From Cristatella mucedo (lineage: Eukaryota > Bryozoa > Phylactolaemata > Cristatellidae), in NCBI GenBank assembly GCA_009760855.2, contig WPIO01000142.1, positions 870,501 through 934,500 on the forward strand: a stretch of 64,000 nucleotides of DNA. Direction: 5' to 3'. Position 1 is the stretch's first letter. Every line of letters starts with the position of its first letter. The position numbers were made by a program, and so were the translations under genes. Shown one piece after another: positions 53,926-64,000 of this stretch. The notes under the pieces were generated by a model. It was given only the letters and a program-made list of their open reading frames with translations, made no database searches and had not been told where the DNA came from.

Positions 53926-54244
53926 GCAAGACTTGTGCCAAATAGGGAAGCTCTGAAAGATCAATGTAGTTTGATTCGCACAGCAGAGAACCAGCCGATG
54001 CCCAACACCGACAGTTTATTACCACGCATGGAGTCCAATGGCGCACGGCTTCTTTCGGCCCAGTCTCCCACTCGACTTCCCTCTCGACCAGCCCCACAAC
54101 TCCTCTGAGTCGGCGGGTGGACAAAGCCGGCCTGTGGATAAACCACAGCCGTCAGACCACAGCCGTCAGACCACAGCCGTGCACTGGCTTGCAGTGTGCC
54201 GGCGAGCCCAGCGATCTGAGCCATGCACAGAGAACCAAAAACCA
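53926..54244. other. Unannotated stretch
   Basis: It contains a 15-bp tandem (CCGTCAGACCACAG, about 2.5 copies, 54145-54180). No exon is supported. Confidence 0.4.
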
Positions 54245-56700
54245 CAATCAATGCTCTTTATCAGACGTCTACTTGCTGCTGGTAGGTAGTACTTACCCTT
54301 TTATTTTCGGCTTAGGCCATATGTGAGCGTTTACCCATTTTCAGAGAGGTGAGGAAATTCTTAGCATAGTGCCGAAGCTTTAGCTAAATCGGCCGTAGCA
54401 GCACCAAAGATGCTATGCCCAGCAGCGCTCCATAGCTATGGAATCGAGGACAGGCAGAGCCAGCTGTTCTGCTAATTATTTTCTAGTTCTGAGATTACGC
54501 TGAAAGACAAAAGCAGCTGCTGAGTGTACCACCTTCAGGCCGACAAACGTCATGGTCTGACAGGAACTACGCTGATCGAAGTGGCCACTGTGCACAAAGT
54601 ACCAGTTATAATCTGGGCTCACAGTGATAAACCAACATGTAAGGCGGTTGCTTTTCACGAATCCGGTCCCGAGGTCGTGGGTTCTAATCTTATTTTCGTC
54701 GATCGTTTATTACGACTGCAAGAGGTTGCTATAGCCGTAGAAGCTCTTCCGTCGCTATACGAAAGAAGCTGTTCAATGAGCTAGCAATCATTGTTTTACT
54801 GCCCATGATCGCGAATTCGAGTACTCGATCGGGGAACTCTTTAATTTCTCATAGCACGGAGAATTGCTAGCCACTAAGACTTTTCTGCTATTATTTAAAT
54901 GAGGCTGATGAATTAGCTTAGCATTGTGCACTTTGTTATGCCATGCGTGCTGAACCGGCTGCTGCACGAGCTGAATGAGGTGGCTCCAATGCCAACATGA
55001 AGCAAGTTAGAGAATCGTGTGCAGAGTGACTGTCAGCTAAATCAGAATGCTGACGTCTCGAAGTTTGTGTGGTGGCACGGAGTGCACATCAAGCTTGAAA
55101 TTATCTACCTGGGCGCCCAGCGCTCGGCCGTTAATGCTCTAGGTTCTCTAACTTTTTCAATATTCTGCAATCATTTGGTCATTTCTTGTCCCTGACTTGT
55201 GGGTGTGCCCAATACTAATTTCAAGTTCTTAAAAACTGTGCCTTCAGTTGCTATGCTGTCAAAGCTTGAAACTAACTACCGGTGGACATTAAGTAAACTC
55301 TTGAAATGGCATATTTAGACCACTGAAAGCCAAGGCGCTCTTCAGCAGGTTTGCCCTTTCTAAGTTTGCTGTTGTTATTTTATGTGGTTGTGCATTTTTT
55401 CCACTGTGCTTTGCCTGCCAGTACATGAATGATTGAGTGATGCTGACCGGGGATCCAGCTAACCAGTGTCGTTAGTCCTTGGCTTGCTTTTACATGCTTG
55501 CCTTAGCATGATGGCTTTTTGCTTTGGCATTCTTTGCCAAACAGGATACGATGGTTTTTGTTAGCAATAAGTTATTTGCTGTTTTGCAAGGTATTGTAAA
55601 GTGCCCTTATAGAAATCACGTTGTCTTCGGGTGCTATAATTAATACATAGTATTATTTGTATGGTGATCCCCTGATCAGACTGGAATAATCACCGGTTCC
55701 GAGACATTATAAAGAAGCCGGATCTGTCAGATGAGAAAGGCTAAAATAGAATTACGGTCTTAAATTTCCCTGACGAACCTTACCCAACGTCTGAAGAGTT
55801 TCATCGAATGCAACCCTTGTGCTCTTCGGTGTCCGACTTAGTACGGCCTATTACTTCGTACCTTTTCGTGCATCGCCGGTTCTCCTTCCCGGTTCCTGGT
55901 TATTCCCATTGCAGAACGCTCAGGAGCAACTTTTTAAAGGGCGTGCCCCTTGACCTCGTGAAGAACTGTGGCTTTCTTTAATCAGTCTAGGTGGCAGAAA
56001 AATAAGCTTTCTTAATTGAGAAAATGGCTCAAGCTAGTCACTACAGCATGCAACCTCGACCAGACGATACAGTATCTGGCCGCATTGGATGAGCCACACT
56101 GGTCGCTGCCCACTCAGATTAATCGTGTCCAGAAGCACTGGGCTGCCACTCATAGCCAAAGCCGGCTGGAAAGTGTAGGCTGTGCTGCTGCTCTTGACAG
56201 TGACCGTTGTAACCGTATTGCTCAACGTGCTTTGCACTTTCTGGGCAACTACAGCCTTCACCAGTGCTGCCAAGACTGTTGGCAGCTCCGCCTAGGAGCC
56301 CTTGGCCGACTGACTATCCAACCCTGCCTCTCGAAATCGCTTGAGCTGGCACGTCCGGATTGTACGGACACGGCATCGACACATAGCTCCCAGATCGCCT
56401 GTCAGACTCCACTTGATGGCCGTGTCGGCCCATTCGGCACTTTCCGTTGCCCTGATGACGATGAACCTGGGACTGACCAGGGATCTGGGACAGGCCAGGG
56501 AAGTGGGCGATGCTCGACCAGCCGCTAAAGCAGATTATGAGTCGACAAAAGGCCGGGCGGGTTGAGCACGTCGTGCCACTGACCGAGCTGACGGGTGTCA
56601 GGTCAGTGGCCCAGGCTGGGAGGGTTCGACAAGCATGGCTAAAGCTCGTGGTAGTTCGGGTTAGGTTTTTGAGGCTGACCGCTGCTGTCAGGTGTTCTGA
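54245..56700 (+). repeat. Segment array, unit D4 (most complete)
   Basis: All four modules are present: the first (54.25-54.96 kb, with a family A SINE), the core (54.96-55.68 kb, without the family B SINE), the third (55.69-55.99 kb) and the fourth (55.99-56.70 kb, with GCATGCAACCTCGACCAGAC, GCTCCCAGATCGCCTGTCAG and GGGACAGGCCAGGGAAG). A 170-codon plus-strand frame at 56016-56528 is not conserved in D5 and is not called. Confidence 0.85.
54625..54790 (+). mobile_element. SINE, family A, inside D4
   Basis: GTAAGGCGGTTGCTTTTCACG, GGTCCCGAGGTCGTGGGTTC, CGTCGCTATACGAAAGAAGC. Same site as in D3. Confidence 0.75.
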
Positions 56701-58760
56701 ACCGGCCGCTGCAGAGCACAACGAGGTGGCTGCAGAGCCAACATGAAACACGTTAGAGAATCGTATGCAGACGGTGACTCCACAGTCAGTTGAATCAGAG
56801 TACAGACGTCTGGATGTCCGTGTGGTTGCGCCGAGTGCACATTATGCTTGAAATTCTCAACTCAGACGCCAAGCTCTCGGCCGTTAATACTCTAGGTTCT
56901 AAAACTATTTTAGCATTCTACCATTTGGTCACTTTTTGTCCCTAACTCCTGGTTGTGCCCCTTTGTAATCTCGTATCCTTCAAGACGGCGCCTTTAGTTG
57001 CTTTGCTCTCAAAGCATGAAACTAACTACCGGCTGTCATCATGCTATCTTGAAGTGACATCTTTACAAAAATAAAAGCTTAAAGCCTGGCATTCCTCAGA
57101 GGGTTCACCCTTTCCTAGTCTGTTGTTCTCTTTATTTGAGTTAGCCCATTTTTTCGAGTGACCTGTCAGTATATTATTGAGTGCCGCTGACCTGGGGGTC
57201 AAGCTAACCAGTGGCATTAGTCCCTGGCTAGCTTGTGCACACTTTCGTGAGTATAATGGCTTTTTGCTATTGCATTATTTTCTAAAAAGGATGCTTCAGT
57301 TTTTCTTAACAATTGATTTTCGTCTGTCTTGCAAAGCATTTTAAAGTGCCCTTATAAAGATCACCTTGTCTTCAGGTGCTTTATCTATGACGAAGTACTT
57401 ACTGTTTTAATGACGATCGCATCCTCAGACAGGATTAATCAGCCCGTTCCGAAGAATACAAGTAATGGGCGTTGGCCGCTGTCGGGTCTTCCCCCACTAG
57501 CTGTGCTCGGTACTTGCCATTGGCGTGCCTAAACCATGAAGATGTGCTTTAGAAACCTCACCCGTCAAATGAGCCGGGTAAGTCAATAAAATTACGGTCT
57601 TAAATTTCCCTGTCTACCCTTATCGTCACTTCATTATAATGCCTTCGGAGTTCTGTAGAATGCAACCCTTGCGCTCTTCAGCGTCCTTCCTAATACTTCG
57701 TGCCTTATCGTGCACTCTCCTTGCTGTTCTTTTTCCCTGGTTCCCTGTTCATTCCTATCCTAGCACTAAGAGAGGCCAGGTTTTCAAGGGCATGACCAGT
57801 GACCCCTTGAAGGACGGTGACTTAATTTAATCAGCCGAGGGGGCAGAAAAGCAAGCACTCCAGCCTAAGAAAATTGCTTAAGTGAGTCACTAAAGCATGT
57901 GACCTCGACCAGACGTTACATTATCCGGATGCATTATGTGAGCCACATTAGTTGCACTTGACTTGGATCGATCTTGGCGAGAAATGGGCGTTTGCCCAGC
58001 ATAGCCTCGGCCGGCAAGAAACGGTACGCTGTGCTGCTGTTGTGGCCGCGGCCAAAAGTGGCCAGATTTCCCGGCGTGCATTGCCCTGTCCTTTTGACTC
58101 TAGCCTGCAGCAGTGCTGCCAAGGCCGTTGGCACATCCGCGGCAGAGCTCTTCACCGCCTGAGTATCCCACACTGATTCTATGCATCGCTTGAGCTGGCA
58201 TTGCCGGCTTGAATAGACACTGCGTCGACATGTAGCTCCCAGATCGCCTGTAAAACTTCACTTAATGACCCTTGGGCCATGTCGACAAACCAAGTTGGCA
58301 CGTTCCAATTCCTTGAAGACCATGCTCTTGGGACAGGCCATTTGACCTGGGACAGGCCAGAGAGACCTGGTCTACGCTCGACGGGCCATTGAATGGCATT
58401 GCGAACCGACAGTGACCCGGGGCCTGTTGTTGAGCACATCGAGCCGAGCTGATGGGTGTCGAGCATCACCGAAGCCGACGCTTCGAGGATTTGGCTAGCT
58501 AGCGCGGCTGAAGCTCGTGGTAGGTCCGACGAGGTTCTGGAGGCGGAGGCAGCCGCTGGCATCAACGGCAGCTGCTCTGCTGTCATGTTCTGCTGCCGCC
58601 CGTCGGTGATCCTGTACGGCTCTCAGCAAAGCTGCCACTGCTACTGCCTCTGGTTTTTGGGATTGCCTCAACGTATCCCATCTGTACGAGCTCAGAGGCT
58701 TCAAAGCAGCACTTCAGGCTAGCTTCGGTAAACCCGCTGAAACAACTGTGGTCAGACTTT
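56701..58760 (+). repeat. Segment array, unit D5
   Basis: It follows D4 directly without the first module. Core (TTAGAGAATCGTATGCAGAC, GCTCTCGGCCGTTAATACTC), third (ATTACGGTCTTAAATTTCCC, TAAGAGAGGCCAGGTTTTC) and fourth module (CGACCAGACGTTACATTATC, GCTCCCAGATCGCCTGTAAA, GGCTGAAGCTCGTGGTAGG). Confidence 0.8.
58680..58754 (-). pseudogene. Decayed relative of the exon at 47.25 kb
   Basis: The minus strand reads KCCFEASELVQMGYVEAIPK, matching KCSLEAWQLVQLGYEEATSS of D2 in the same place of the segment. The donor GT is lost (GGCAGT instead of GGTAGT), and upstream similarity fades within a few codons. It looks like a dead copy, though a short functional paralogue with other borders cannot be excluded. 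Confidence 0.4.
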
Positions 58761-60225
58761 GAACTTCGTTCACAGTTTTTTGATTGCCTTATTATCCTTC
58801 GCTGACCGAGACTCAGCCTGCCGTCCAATATCATCTGGATAGTAGGTCTTTCAGGTCCCACAATGGTCGTATGTAGTCTTTTCATACATATCACTCAGCA
58901 GAGCTTGCCGGTGACCAACCTAGCTGATCCTAAGCTCGGCGCAACTGATTTTGCTTTCGGTCACCTCGATATACAGCAGGCCAAGACGATGGTCTTGCCT
59001 GGTCTGCTTTTCCCACTGGCACTGAGCTACACGTGATTGTAAAAACATCTTTGGCCATTCTTGGCTCGAGATTGGGGCTGGCCATCCTAAAGAATCTGGT
59101 TGCCCTCCTCAAAATACTTTGGTCACAACTGTTGACCAAACTCATCAGCTTGGTTACTCAGTTGTTATAGGGCATAGTGCAGTGATTATTGTCAAGCTAA
59201 GTTAGCGTGCTTGGCGTTGATCACTCTTTGCAGGTAGTAAGTTGTTTTTAATGTCGAAACATAAGTTCATTCTTCCGAGTTCTACCAGGGACTCTCCTCA
59301 ATTGGCCCATCGCTACAGCCGATCCAGTTATTTTTCTCTGCCGCCCCCAGAGAGATAAAACCACGATGGAAACTACAGGCTTAGGACAAAGTGTTTCCTA
59401 ACGACTAAAGTCAAGTTAACAGTACCATTCATGTCGTCAGCAATTTAACTATGTGTACCTAATTGTGTCACAATACAGCCTTCGACCCATTGCAAAGGAT
59501 TCTCTTTCCTTGCCAGCAGCCGCAATGTGTGACCGAAGCGATGGAAACGTCATGAACCGATCATTGGGAGGCATGTCAACGGTCACGTGACTAGTAGCCA
59601 TTAATAATACTGAGCGGTCAGAACTCATCTTTCTGGGGAATAGATGTAAACAAAAAATCATTTCGAGCAAGGAACAATTTAACAACCTCAGGCTTATCTG
59701 TGGCTTCGGTTATTGATTAGAATACTGTGCCTACTCTTCGGTCGGCATGCAACACTGGCCGCTAGAAAATAAGCTTAGATTTTTTTTACATACTTAAGTC
59801 TATTGTTTTTAATGTCAAAATGCCAGTTCCTTCTTCTGTAAGTTAACTGCATTCATGAAAGTACATCCTGTTAATTGGATTTTGGTTCCAAGCCATACTC
59901 GTTAGTCCTTCTGTCGTTAAGAAATCCTATGCACTGTACGACTTACGTTGATGCAATCCAGCAGGTGTCTTTTAATGCTTTTGGAAAGGGCTCCATGACT
60001 CTGAAGATATCAGCTGTGAGAAGGTGCTTGAAACCGCCAGAAGTAATGCCGGCATAGTAGCACCTTGTTTTGAGCTAGCACTATGACTTCACGGCCGTTC
60101 AAGGGATAATAAGAACCTTTTCATCAAAAAATTATATTGTCAACACTGGCTGCGAGCACCGCCAAATTAGGATACGATGCATAAAAAATACAGAACATTT
60201 ATCGATCCAAAGCCAGTATACTTAC
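58761..60225. other. Unannotated; partly intron of the 60-63.8 kb gene if it continues
   Basis: No repeat family and no convincing exon. A donor with strong consensus at 60225 implies that the minus-strand gene goes on into this stretch or beyond the array. Confidence 0.4.
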
Positions 60226-60254
60226 GCAAAGGTTTTCTACAGTCATGGCTACTA
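60226..60254 (-). CDS. Possible 29-nt small exon downstream of the large exon
   Basis: Acceptor ATGCTAGCTTTATAG, donor TTTGC then GTAAGTATAC (excellent). In the phase left by the donor at 60357 it reads VVAMTVENLC and ends between codons. The size is small, so this rests on the donor and on phase alone. Confidence 0.3.
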
Positions 60255-60301
60255 CTATAAAGCTAGCATGGTTGATACAAACAAGCAATGTCTGCATCAT
60301 A

Positions 60302-62546
60302 TTAATGCGTTTGGCGAGGGCAAAATCGGAGGTGGCAGCAAGTGCACCACTTTCTACCTGCTGCTCCTTCTGGTTCTTTACTGCGGTCAGTCTCGAGGTT
60401 TGGGATCGGCTGATCCGTAGCTGAACTTGCCTCAGACGGCTGACCACTATCATGTGCATGCCGAATTTGTGCTGGCTGACTTTGTGGCAGCTCACCACCA
60501 GGTCGACTTTTCTTTGAATGACTCATCTCTGGACGAGCCTGACAAGCTTTATTAAGCTTGCGTTTTGGCTGGGTTTCGGCTTCAGGTTTGCTTCGCATCT
60601 CGTTGTTGTGTTCTCCCGGCGTCGTATTATTGTGCCCAGATGATGATCTTGCCTGGTCAGGGTAGACAGCTTGAAGGACCGGCTGGTGATCGGGTAGTAT
60701 GCCGGTGCATCCCACAGAGGCTGGCGGCTGAGAGCTGGAGTTCTGACGTACAGTAACCAGACTACTGCTGGCTGGAACAACCGCCTGCACAAAACACGGT
60801 CGAATCAACAGAAATCCAACGGTGGCCTGCTGACCCCCGGCCGCAGGAACAGGAAGTGCTGTCGATGCTCTATGAGTGGTTGAAAGTGTGCTGCCATGAG
60901 GATTTTCTCTGGTCGTATGGCTTGCCCTGGTGCTATGACAAAGTCGGGAGCTCCCGGGTCTTACAGTGGTATGTGAGGTGACAGGCAGGGCAACTTCAGC
61001 AGCATGGTGTGCAGCTCCGGAAGCAGTAAATAATGCAGCAGTAGATGAAGCAGGCGTGGTGACAGGCAGGGCAACTCCAGCAGCGCCATTTACAGCTCGA
61101 GAAGCAGTTGGTGGTGTAGCGGTAGGAGAGGCCGGCACAGTGACAGTGACAACTTCAGCAGCATAATGCATAGCTCCAGAACCACTAATTGGTGCAGTGA
61201 TAGCTGAAGCAGGCATAGTGACAAGGGCAACTCCAGAAGCATTACGTAAAGCTCCAGAAGCAGTTGATGGTGTACTATGCGTTAAGGCCCTCGGTGGGTG
61301 AACGACAGGTGAAGGAACATCTGTAGATATACTAGGTGTTACCAAAAGACGACCACTAGTGTTGGTTTTGTCACATACACTCCTGCGATTAATTCCCACA
61401 TCCGAATTAAGAGAAAAGCCTGGAGGCAATTCACTGGGAAGCGTAGAACCTTCTAAATGCCTGAAACGGGTAGAGCAGCCATCGCTACGAATCTCTAATC
61501 GCATGCTGCAGCTTCCTGACTTCTCAACCGAGTTAGGAGGCAGACTTGAATTAATGATTCGGAAGTTTTCGAGTGCTCCGCCTGGGTGTCTTCTTGCTTG
61601 AAATACGTGGTTGCTTGAAGGCAAATAACCACCATCAGAACGGGTTGTATGACTGGTTGATGATGAACGTTGATCAGAGCAACTACTTCTGCCTAAACAC
61701 GATGGTGCCTTGACTACGAAATGGTCGTTTGTGACACGGTCATTGCAAATCCCCATCTTGGGGGTTGAGCCGTCAATAGGTAGCTTCTCGTGACTGCTGC
61801 CTCTAGCCGTTTTGGAGCCACCTACAGCTTCAGCAGCGTAACCGCAGTCTCCGAAAGGGCCTGCTAAATCGCTTCCAACTGCTGTACCCTGCAAAGAGCA
61901 ACTAGCGTTCGCAGACGGTTGTGCGGAGCCAACAGAAATTACTACTGACGACTCGCTAGCTGGCTTATAGATGAGGTGACCATTGTCTGTAGTATCTGTT
62001 AAACAAGCACTGGCAACGTTGACTGGGTTCACATCTTCCGACAAACCACGAATGCCGTCCACATTATTTGGCGACCTGTCAGCAGCACTGCTTTCAGGAT
62101 GCTCAGCTGGGATCGCTAGGCTTGAAGGCCTGTCGATGTCTTGGTCACGTGAAGATAAAATATCCCCTGACACACCGGCGATAATCTCAGCAGCCGAAGA
62201 TGCACGAGAGTCTCCGAGAACGTTGCAGGGGCTCTGCTGGTCTTCAGTTGCAGAACTGGCAGTGCATAATGGGTCCCCATCGGGGTGATGATGATCGTAA
62301 TCGCAATGAGCGACACGATCGAAGGCTTTGTCAGCATAATCTGACGAGCACACAGAACAGTCATCGGTACTGCAAGGTGAATCGACTTCGTCAATTTGCT
62401 CGTGAGAAGACGATCGATCAGCTGTGGTTGCCTCGACATCGGAACACGCAATGCAATCATTCTCCTCAGCTGCAAGTACCTCGTGTTCGCCGATGTCTTC
62501 GTAAGACTCGTCAGTGACAGTTGATGTAGAGCTGCCATCGTTAACC
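60302..62546 (-). CDS. Large exon of an uncharacterised Ser/Thr/Ala-rich disordered protein
   Basis: By far the longest frame in the window (about 748 codons from the acceptor). The exon starts after GGTCTTTTTCGCACGCGTTAG and opens with VNDGSSTSTVTDESYEDIGE. The first 150 residues are acidic (EDIGEHEVLAAEENDC, CSTDDCSVCSSDYADKAFD). Then comes a long polar region. At 60978-61290 lie four 27-residue repeats (VALPVT-T-PAS-x-A-x-TASGA-x2-AAE). A basic, Gln/Lys-rich end follows (RKLNKACQARPEMSHSKKS). The frame stops at 60302, but a CAG/GTAGAA donor at 60357 suggests splicing before that. It looks like a disordered regulatory or scaffold protein; I do not recognise it. Confidence 0.7.
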
Positions 62547-62826
62547 CTAACGCGTGCGAAAAAGACCAAAGCTGACGATTAAATAAGGGTATTGCCAGGC
62601 GCAGGCTGCCATAGCACAAGTCGATTTCACCTCAAAGGATGCCGACTAGCATTTAAAGCTCATGTTCGCAGCCAGACGTGCAACAATCGTGGCAATATTT
62701 AAAGTGTTTGGCACTGCATTAGCGGAGCTGTAAGCTGTCCAAAAAAAATGTGGCAAGTCAACGACATACTAGAAAACAGAAGACAATGCAACGTCCGTGA
62801 CTGCAGGGGTCAGCTATAAGACATAC
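62547..62826 (-). other. Intron of the 60-63.8 kb gene
   Basis: 280-bp intron, from GTATGT after GAAAATG to the TTAG before GGTTAACG. The phases on both sides agree (two bases plus one). Confidence 0.6.
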
Positions 62827-62938
62827 CATTTTCCTTCTTCACAAGGCCCTATCTCCACAAGCATGTGGACAGTCTCCCCATTGTTGTTGGTCCATACATC
62901 GACATCATCTCCACTTGAAACTGCGACCCCGGGGTGTT
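62827..62938 (-). CDS. Internal exon of the 60-63.8 kb gene
   Basis: 112 nt between a strong acceptor (CTCCCTTTTTTTTTTAG) and the donor GAAAATG/GTATGT. It reads HPGVAVSSGDDVDVWTNNNG then ETVHMLVEIGPCEEGKW, where the last Trp is completed by the next exon. The pattern of short beta-like stretches with Trp suggests a small beta-rich domain that precedes the disordered region. The family is not recognised. Its phase joins both neighbours without a stop. Confidence 0.7.
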
Positions 62939-63722
62939 CTAAAAAAAAAGGGAGAATGCCATTAAGCAACATGTAAATGCCAGACCTGGTACACTTGCTA
63001 CACGGGGTGCACAGATTTCCCTTGCTCAAAATCGATCAGCTTCAAATGCTAAACTATATTCCAAGAAAGCGATAGCAACCAGCGCATTAGGCCGCTCGAT
63101 GATTTCGCCGACTGATGGACCCTTTGGCTTCCTTTCAGACCTAGGCCGAGCTGGTTTGGTCTAGCGGTTAAGGTGCTCGCCCCCAACCAAGGTCTGGCCG
63201 AGGTCGTGGACTGGAGCCCCGAGGCATATGTTAAGCGCCTGAATAGAGATATTAAGTTCTCTTAGGGTGCTATATACAAATGAATTGTATTTTTTAAGGC
63301 TACGTTCGTCTCACGAATGTTGTGATAAACGAAGGGCCAACAGCTCTTATAAAACGGAAAAACTTCAGGAGCAGGCTATGAGAGCATTCACCAAGGCTAA
63401 ATACATCAAGTCTTGACACTAAACGCCACAGGTTGGACGTGGCATTATTACTCTAACCACGTTGACATCCATTTCAGATGTGATGTCATCAAACAGGGGC
63501 CTACTGCAATGGGACACTGCCAATATTTCCTTAACAAAAAAAATTACATGATAACGTACGTGAACGTGCAAACAGCTTGCATGCGCTGAGATACACTTTT
63601 GCAAAAGCTAATGGGGATTGCAGTACACCTAATCTAAGCCAATCTATTGTAATTCCCAGATTCCGTGTAAACTCGGCATCGTAGCAAGGTTTTATGGAGC
63701 ATACTCGAGGTAAGTGACTTAC
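62939..63722 (-). other. Intron of the 60-63.8 kb gene
   Basis: 784-bp intron with donor ATGG/GTAAGT and acceptor TTTTTTTTTAG. A family B SINE sits inside in the antisense direction to the gene. Apart from it nothing was found. Confidence 0.6.
63150..63290 (+). mobile_element. SINE, family B, intronic
   Basis: GAGCTGGTTTGGTCTAGCGG, GTTAAGGTGCTCGCCCCC, ACCAAGGTCTGGCCGAGGTC, GGAGCCCCGAGGCATATG, AGCGCCTGAATAGAGA and GGGTGCTATATACAAATG. Head and tail are complete. Confidence 0.85.
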
Positions 63723-63773
63723 CCATACTATCAAGAGAGGATTCGTGCCAATGGTTAAACCAAAGGACATGCA
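63723..63773 (-). CDS. Upstream exon of the 60-63.8 kb gene (left border uncertain)
   Basis: The donor (AGTATGG/GTAAGT) is strong. In the frame required by the next exon it reads VLWFNHWHESSLDSM and leaves one base, which the next exon completes as Glu. The other two frames either hit a stop or give the wrong phase. The acceptor is uncertain: AAAGACAG at 63774 or AAAG at 63778, both with a poor pyrimidine tract. An in-frame TGA lies just beyond, so the exon cannot extend further. The Trp-rich peptide fits a small beta domain shared with the next exon. Confidence 0.55.
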
Positions 63774-64000
63774 CTGTCTTTCAGCGTACTTCTTGGTCTA
63801 TCCCAAGGTCGAAGTTCTGGTTTCTATCAATTTCTGGCTACGCTTAAGATTAGGCATTCTTCATTCATTCTTCAGAGACCAACACGTTGGCCACATGGAG
63901 CTCGTGGCCTAACTCATTGAGCCTTGGTACTTTAACGCACAGGCTTGAAGTTTGTTGAGGTACTTGCTTGTCATCTCAAAGGCATCCTCAGCAATTACTC

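Noticed and set aside
56016-56528. 170-codon plus-strand frame in unit D4
   Set aside because: The matching part of D5 is interrupted by stops and indels, so the frame is not conserved.
2330-63290. Functional tRNA genes at the B-box-bearing loci
   Set aside because: The B boxes belong to repeated SINE heads. None allows a full cloverleaf with matched acceptor and anticodon stems, and each is followed by the SINE body.

Overview
This is nuclear DNA from a eukaryote, most likely an invertebrate animal. Coding matter is sparse and split into short exons with GT-AG borders. Most of the window is interspersed repeats: tRNA-derived SINEs, 5'-truncated LINEs of the L2/CR1 kind, decayed LTR elements and long GA/CT, CA, TA and TG microsatellites. 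I see no operons, rRNA, CRISPR array or intact tRNA gene. I cannot name the species. No gene could be given a symbol.

Layout. 1-1.74 kb is a candidate small LTR element at the window edge. 1.86-3.3 kb is GC-rich with two local tandem duplications. 3.3-11.4 kb is mostly unannotated, with LINE and SINE fragments and a 30-bp minisatellite. 11.46-12.40 kb (-) is a long Ala/Pro-rich open exon. 13-21 kb is a mosaic of SINEs, LINE tails, homopolymers and palindromes. 21.19-26.16 kb is an LTR retrotransposon with gag and protease but no pol; its 3' LTR is split by a 1.14-kb LINE. 27.2 kb has a candidate terminal exon of a Cys-rich protein. 30.2-30.8 kb is a composite GA satellite. 33.8-35.05 kb is a decayed LINE. 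35.6 kb (-) is a good candidate exon. 40.84-41.83 kb (+) is a predicted three-exon gene of 103 residues. 42.8-58.8 kb is an array of five diverged copies of a 1.5-2.5 kb segment, cut by LINEs and SINEs and carrying a candidate exon with a decayed paralogue. 60.2-63.8 kb (-) is the best host gene: three exons in matching phase, the largest coding a long disordered protein with four 27-residue repeats.

Two SINE families recur. Family A has a tRNA-like head with a near-consensus B box. Family B has a tRNA-like head and a tail matching the 3' end of the resident LINEs, as expected for a SINE mobilised by its partner LINE. Shared and missing insertions give relative ages: the LINE landed after the LTR element, and the family B insertion shared by two array units groups those two together.

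No clearly new molecular system is visible. The most unusual items are the segment array, the 16-bp gag repeat that reads as the same protein repeat in all frames, the LINE carrying an array fragment in its middle, and the uncharacterised spliced genes.
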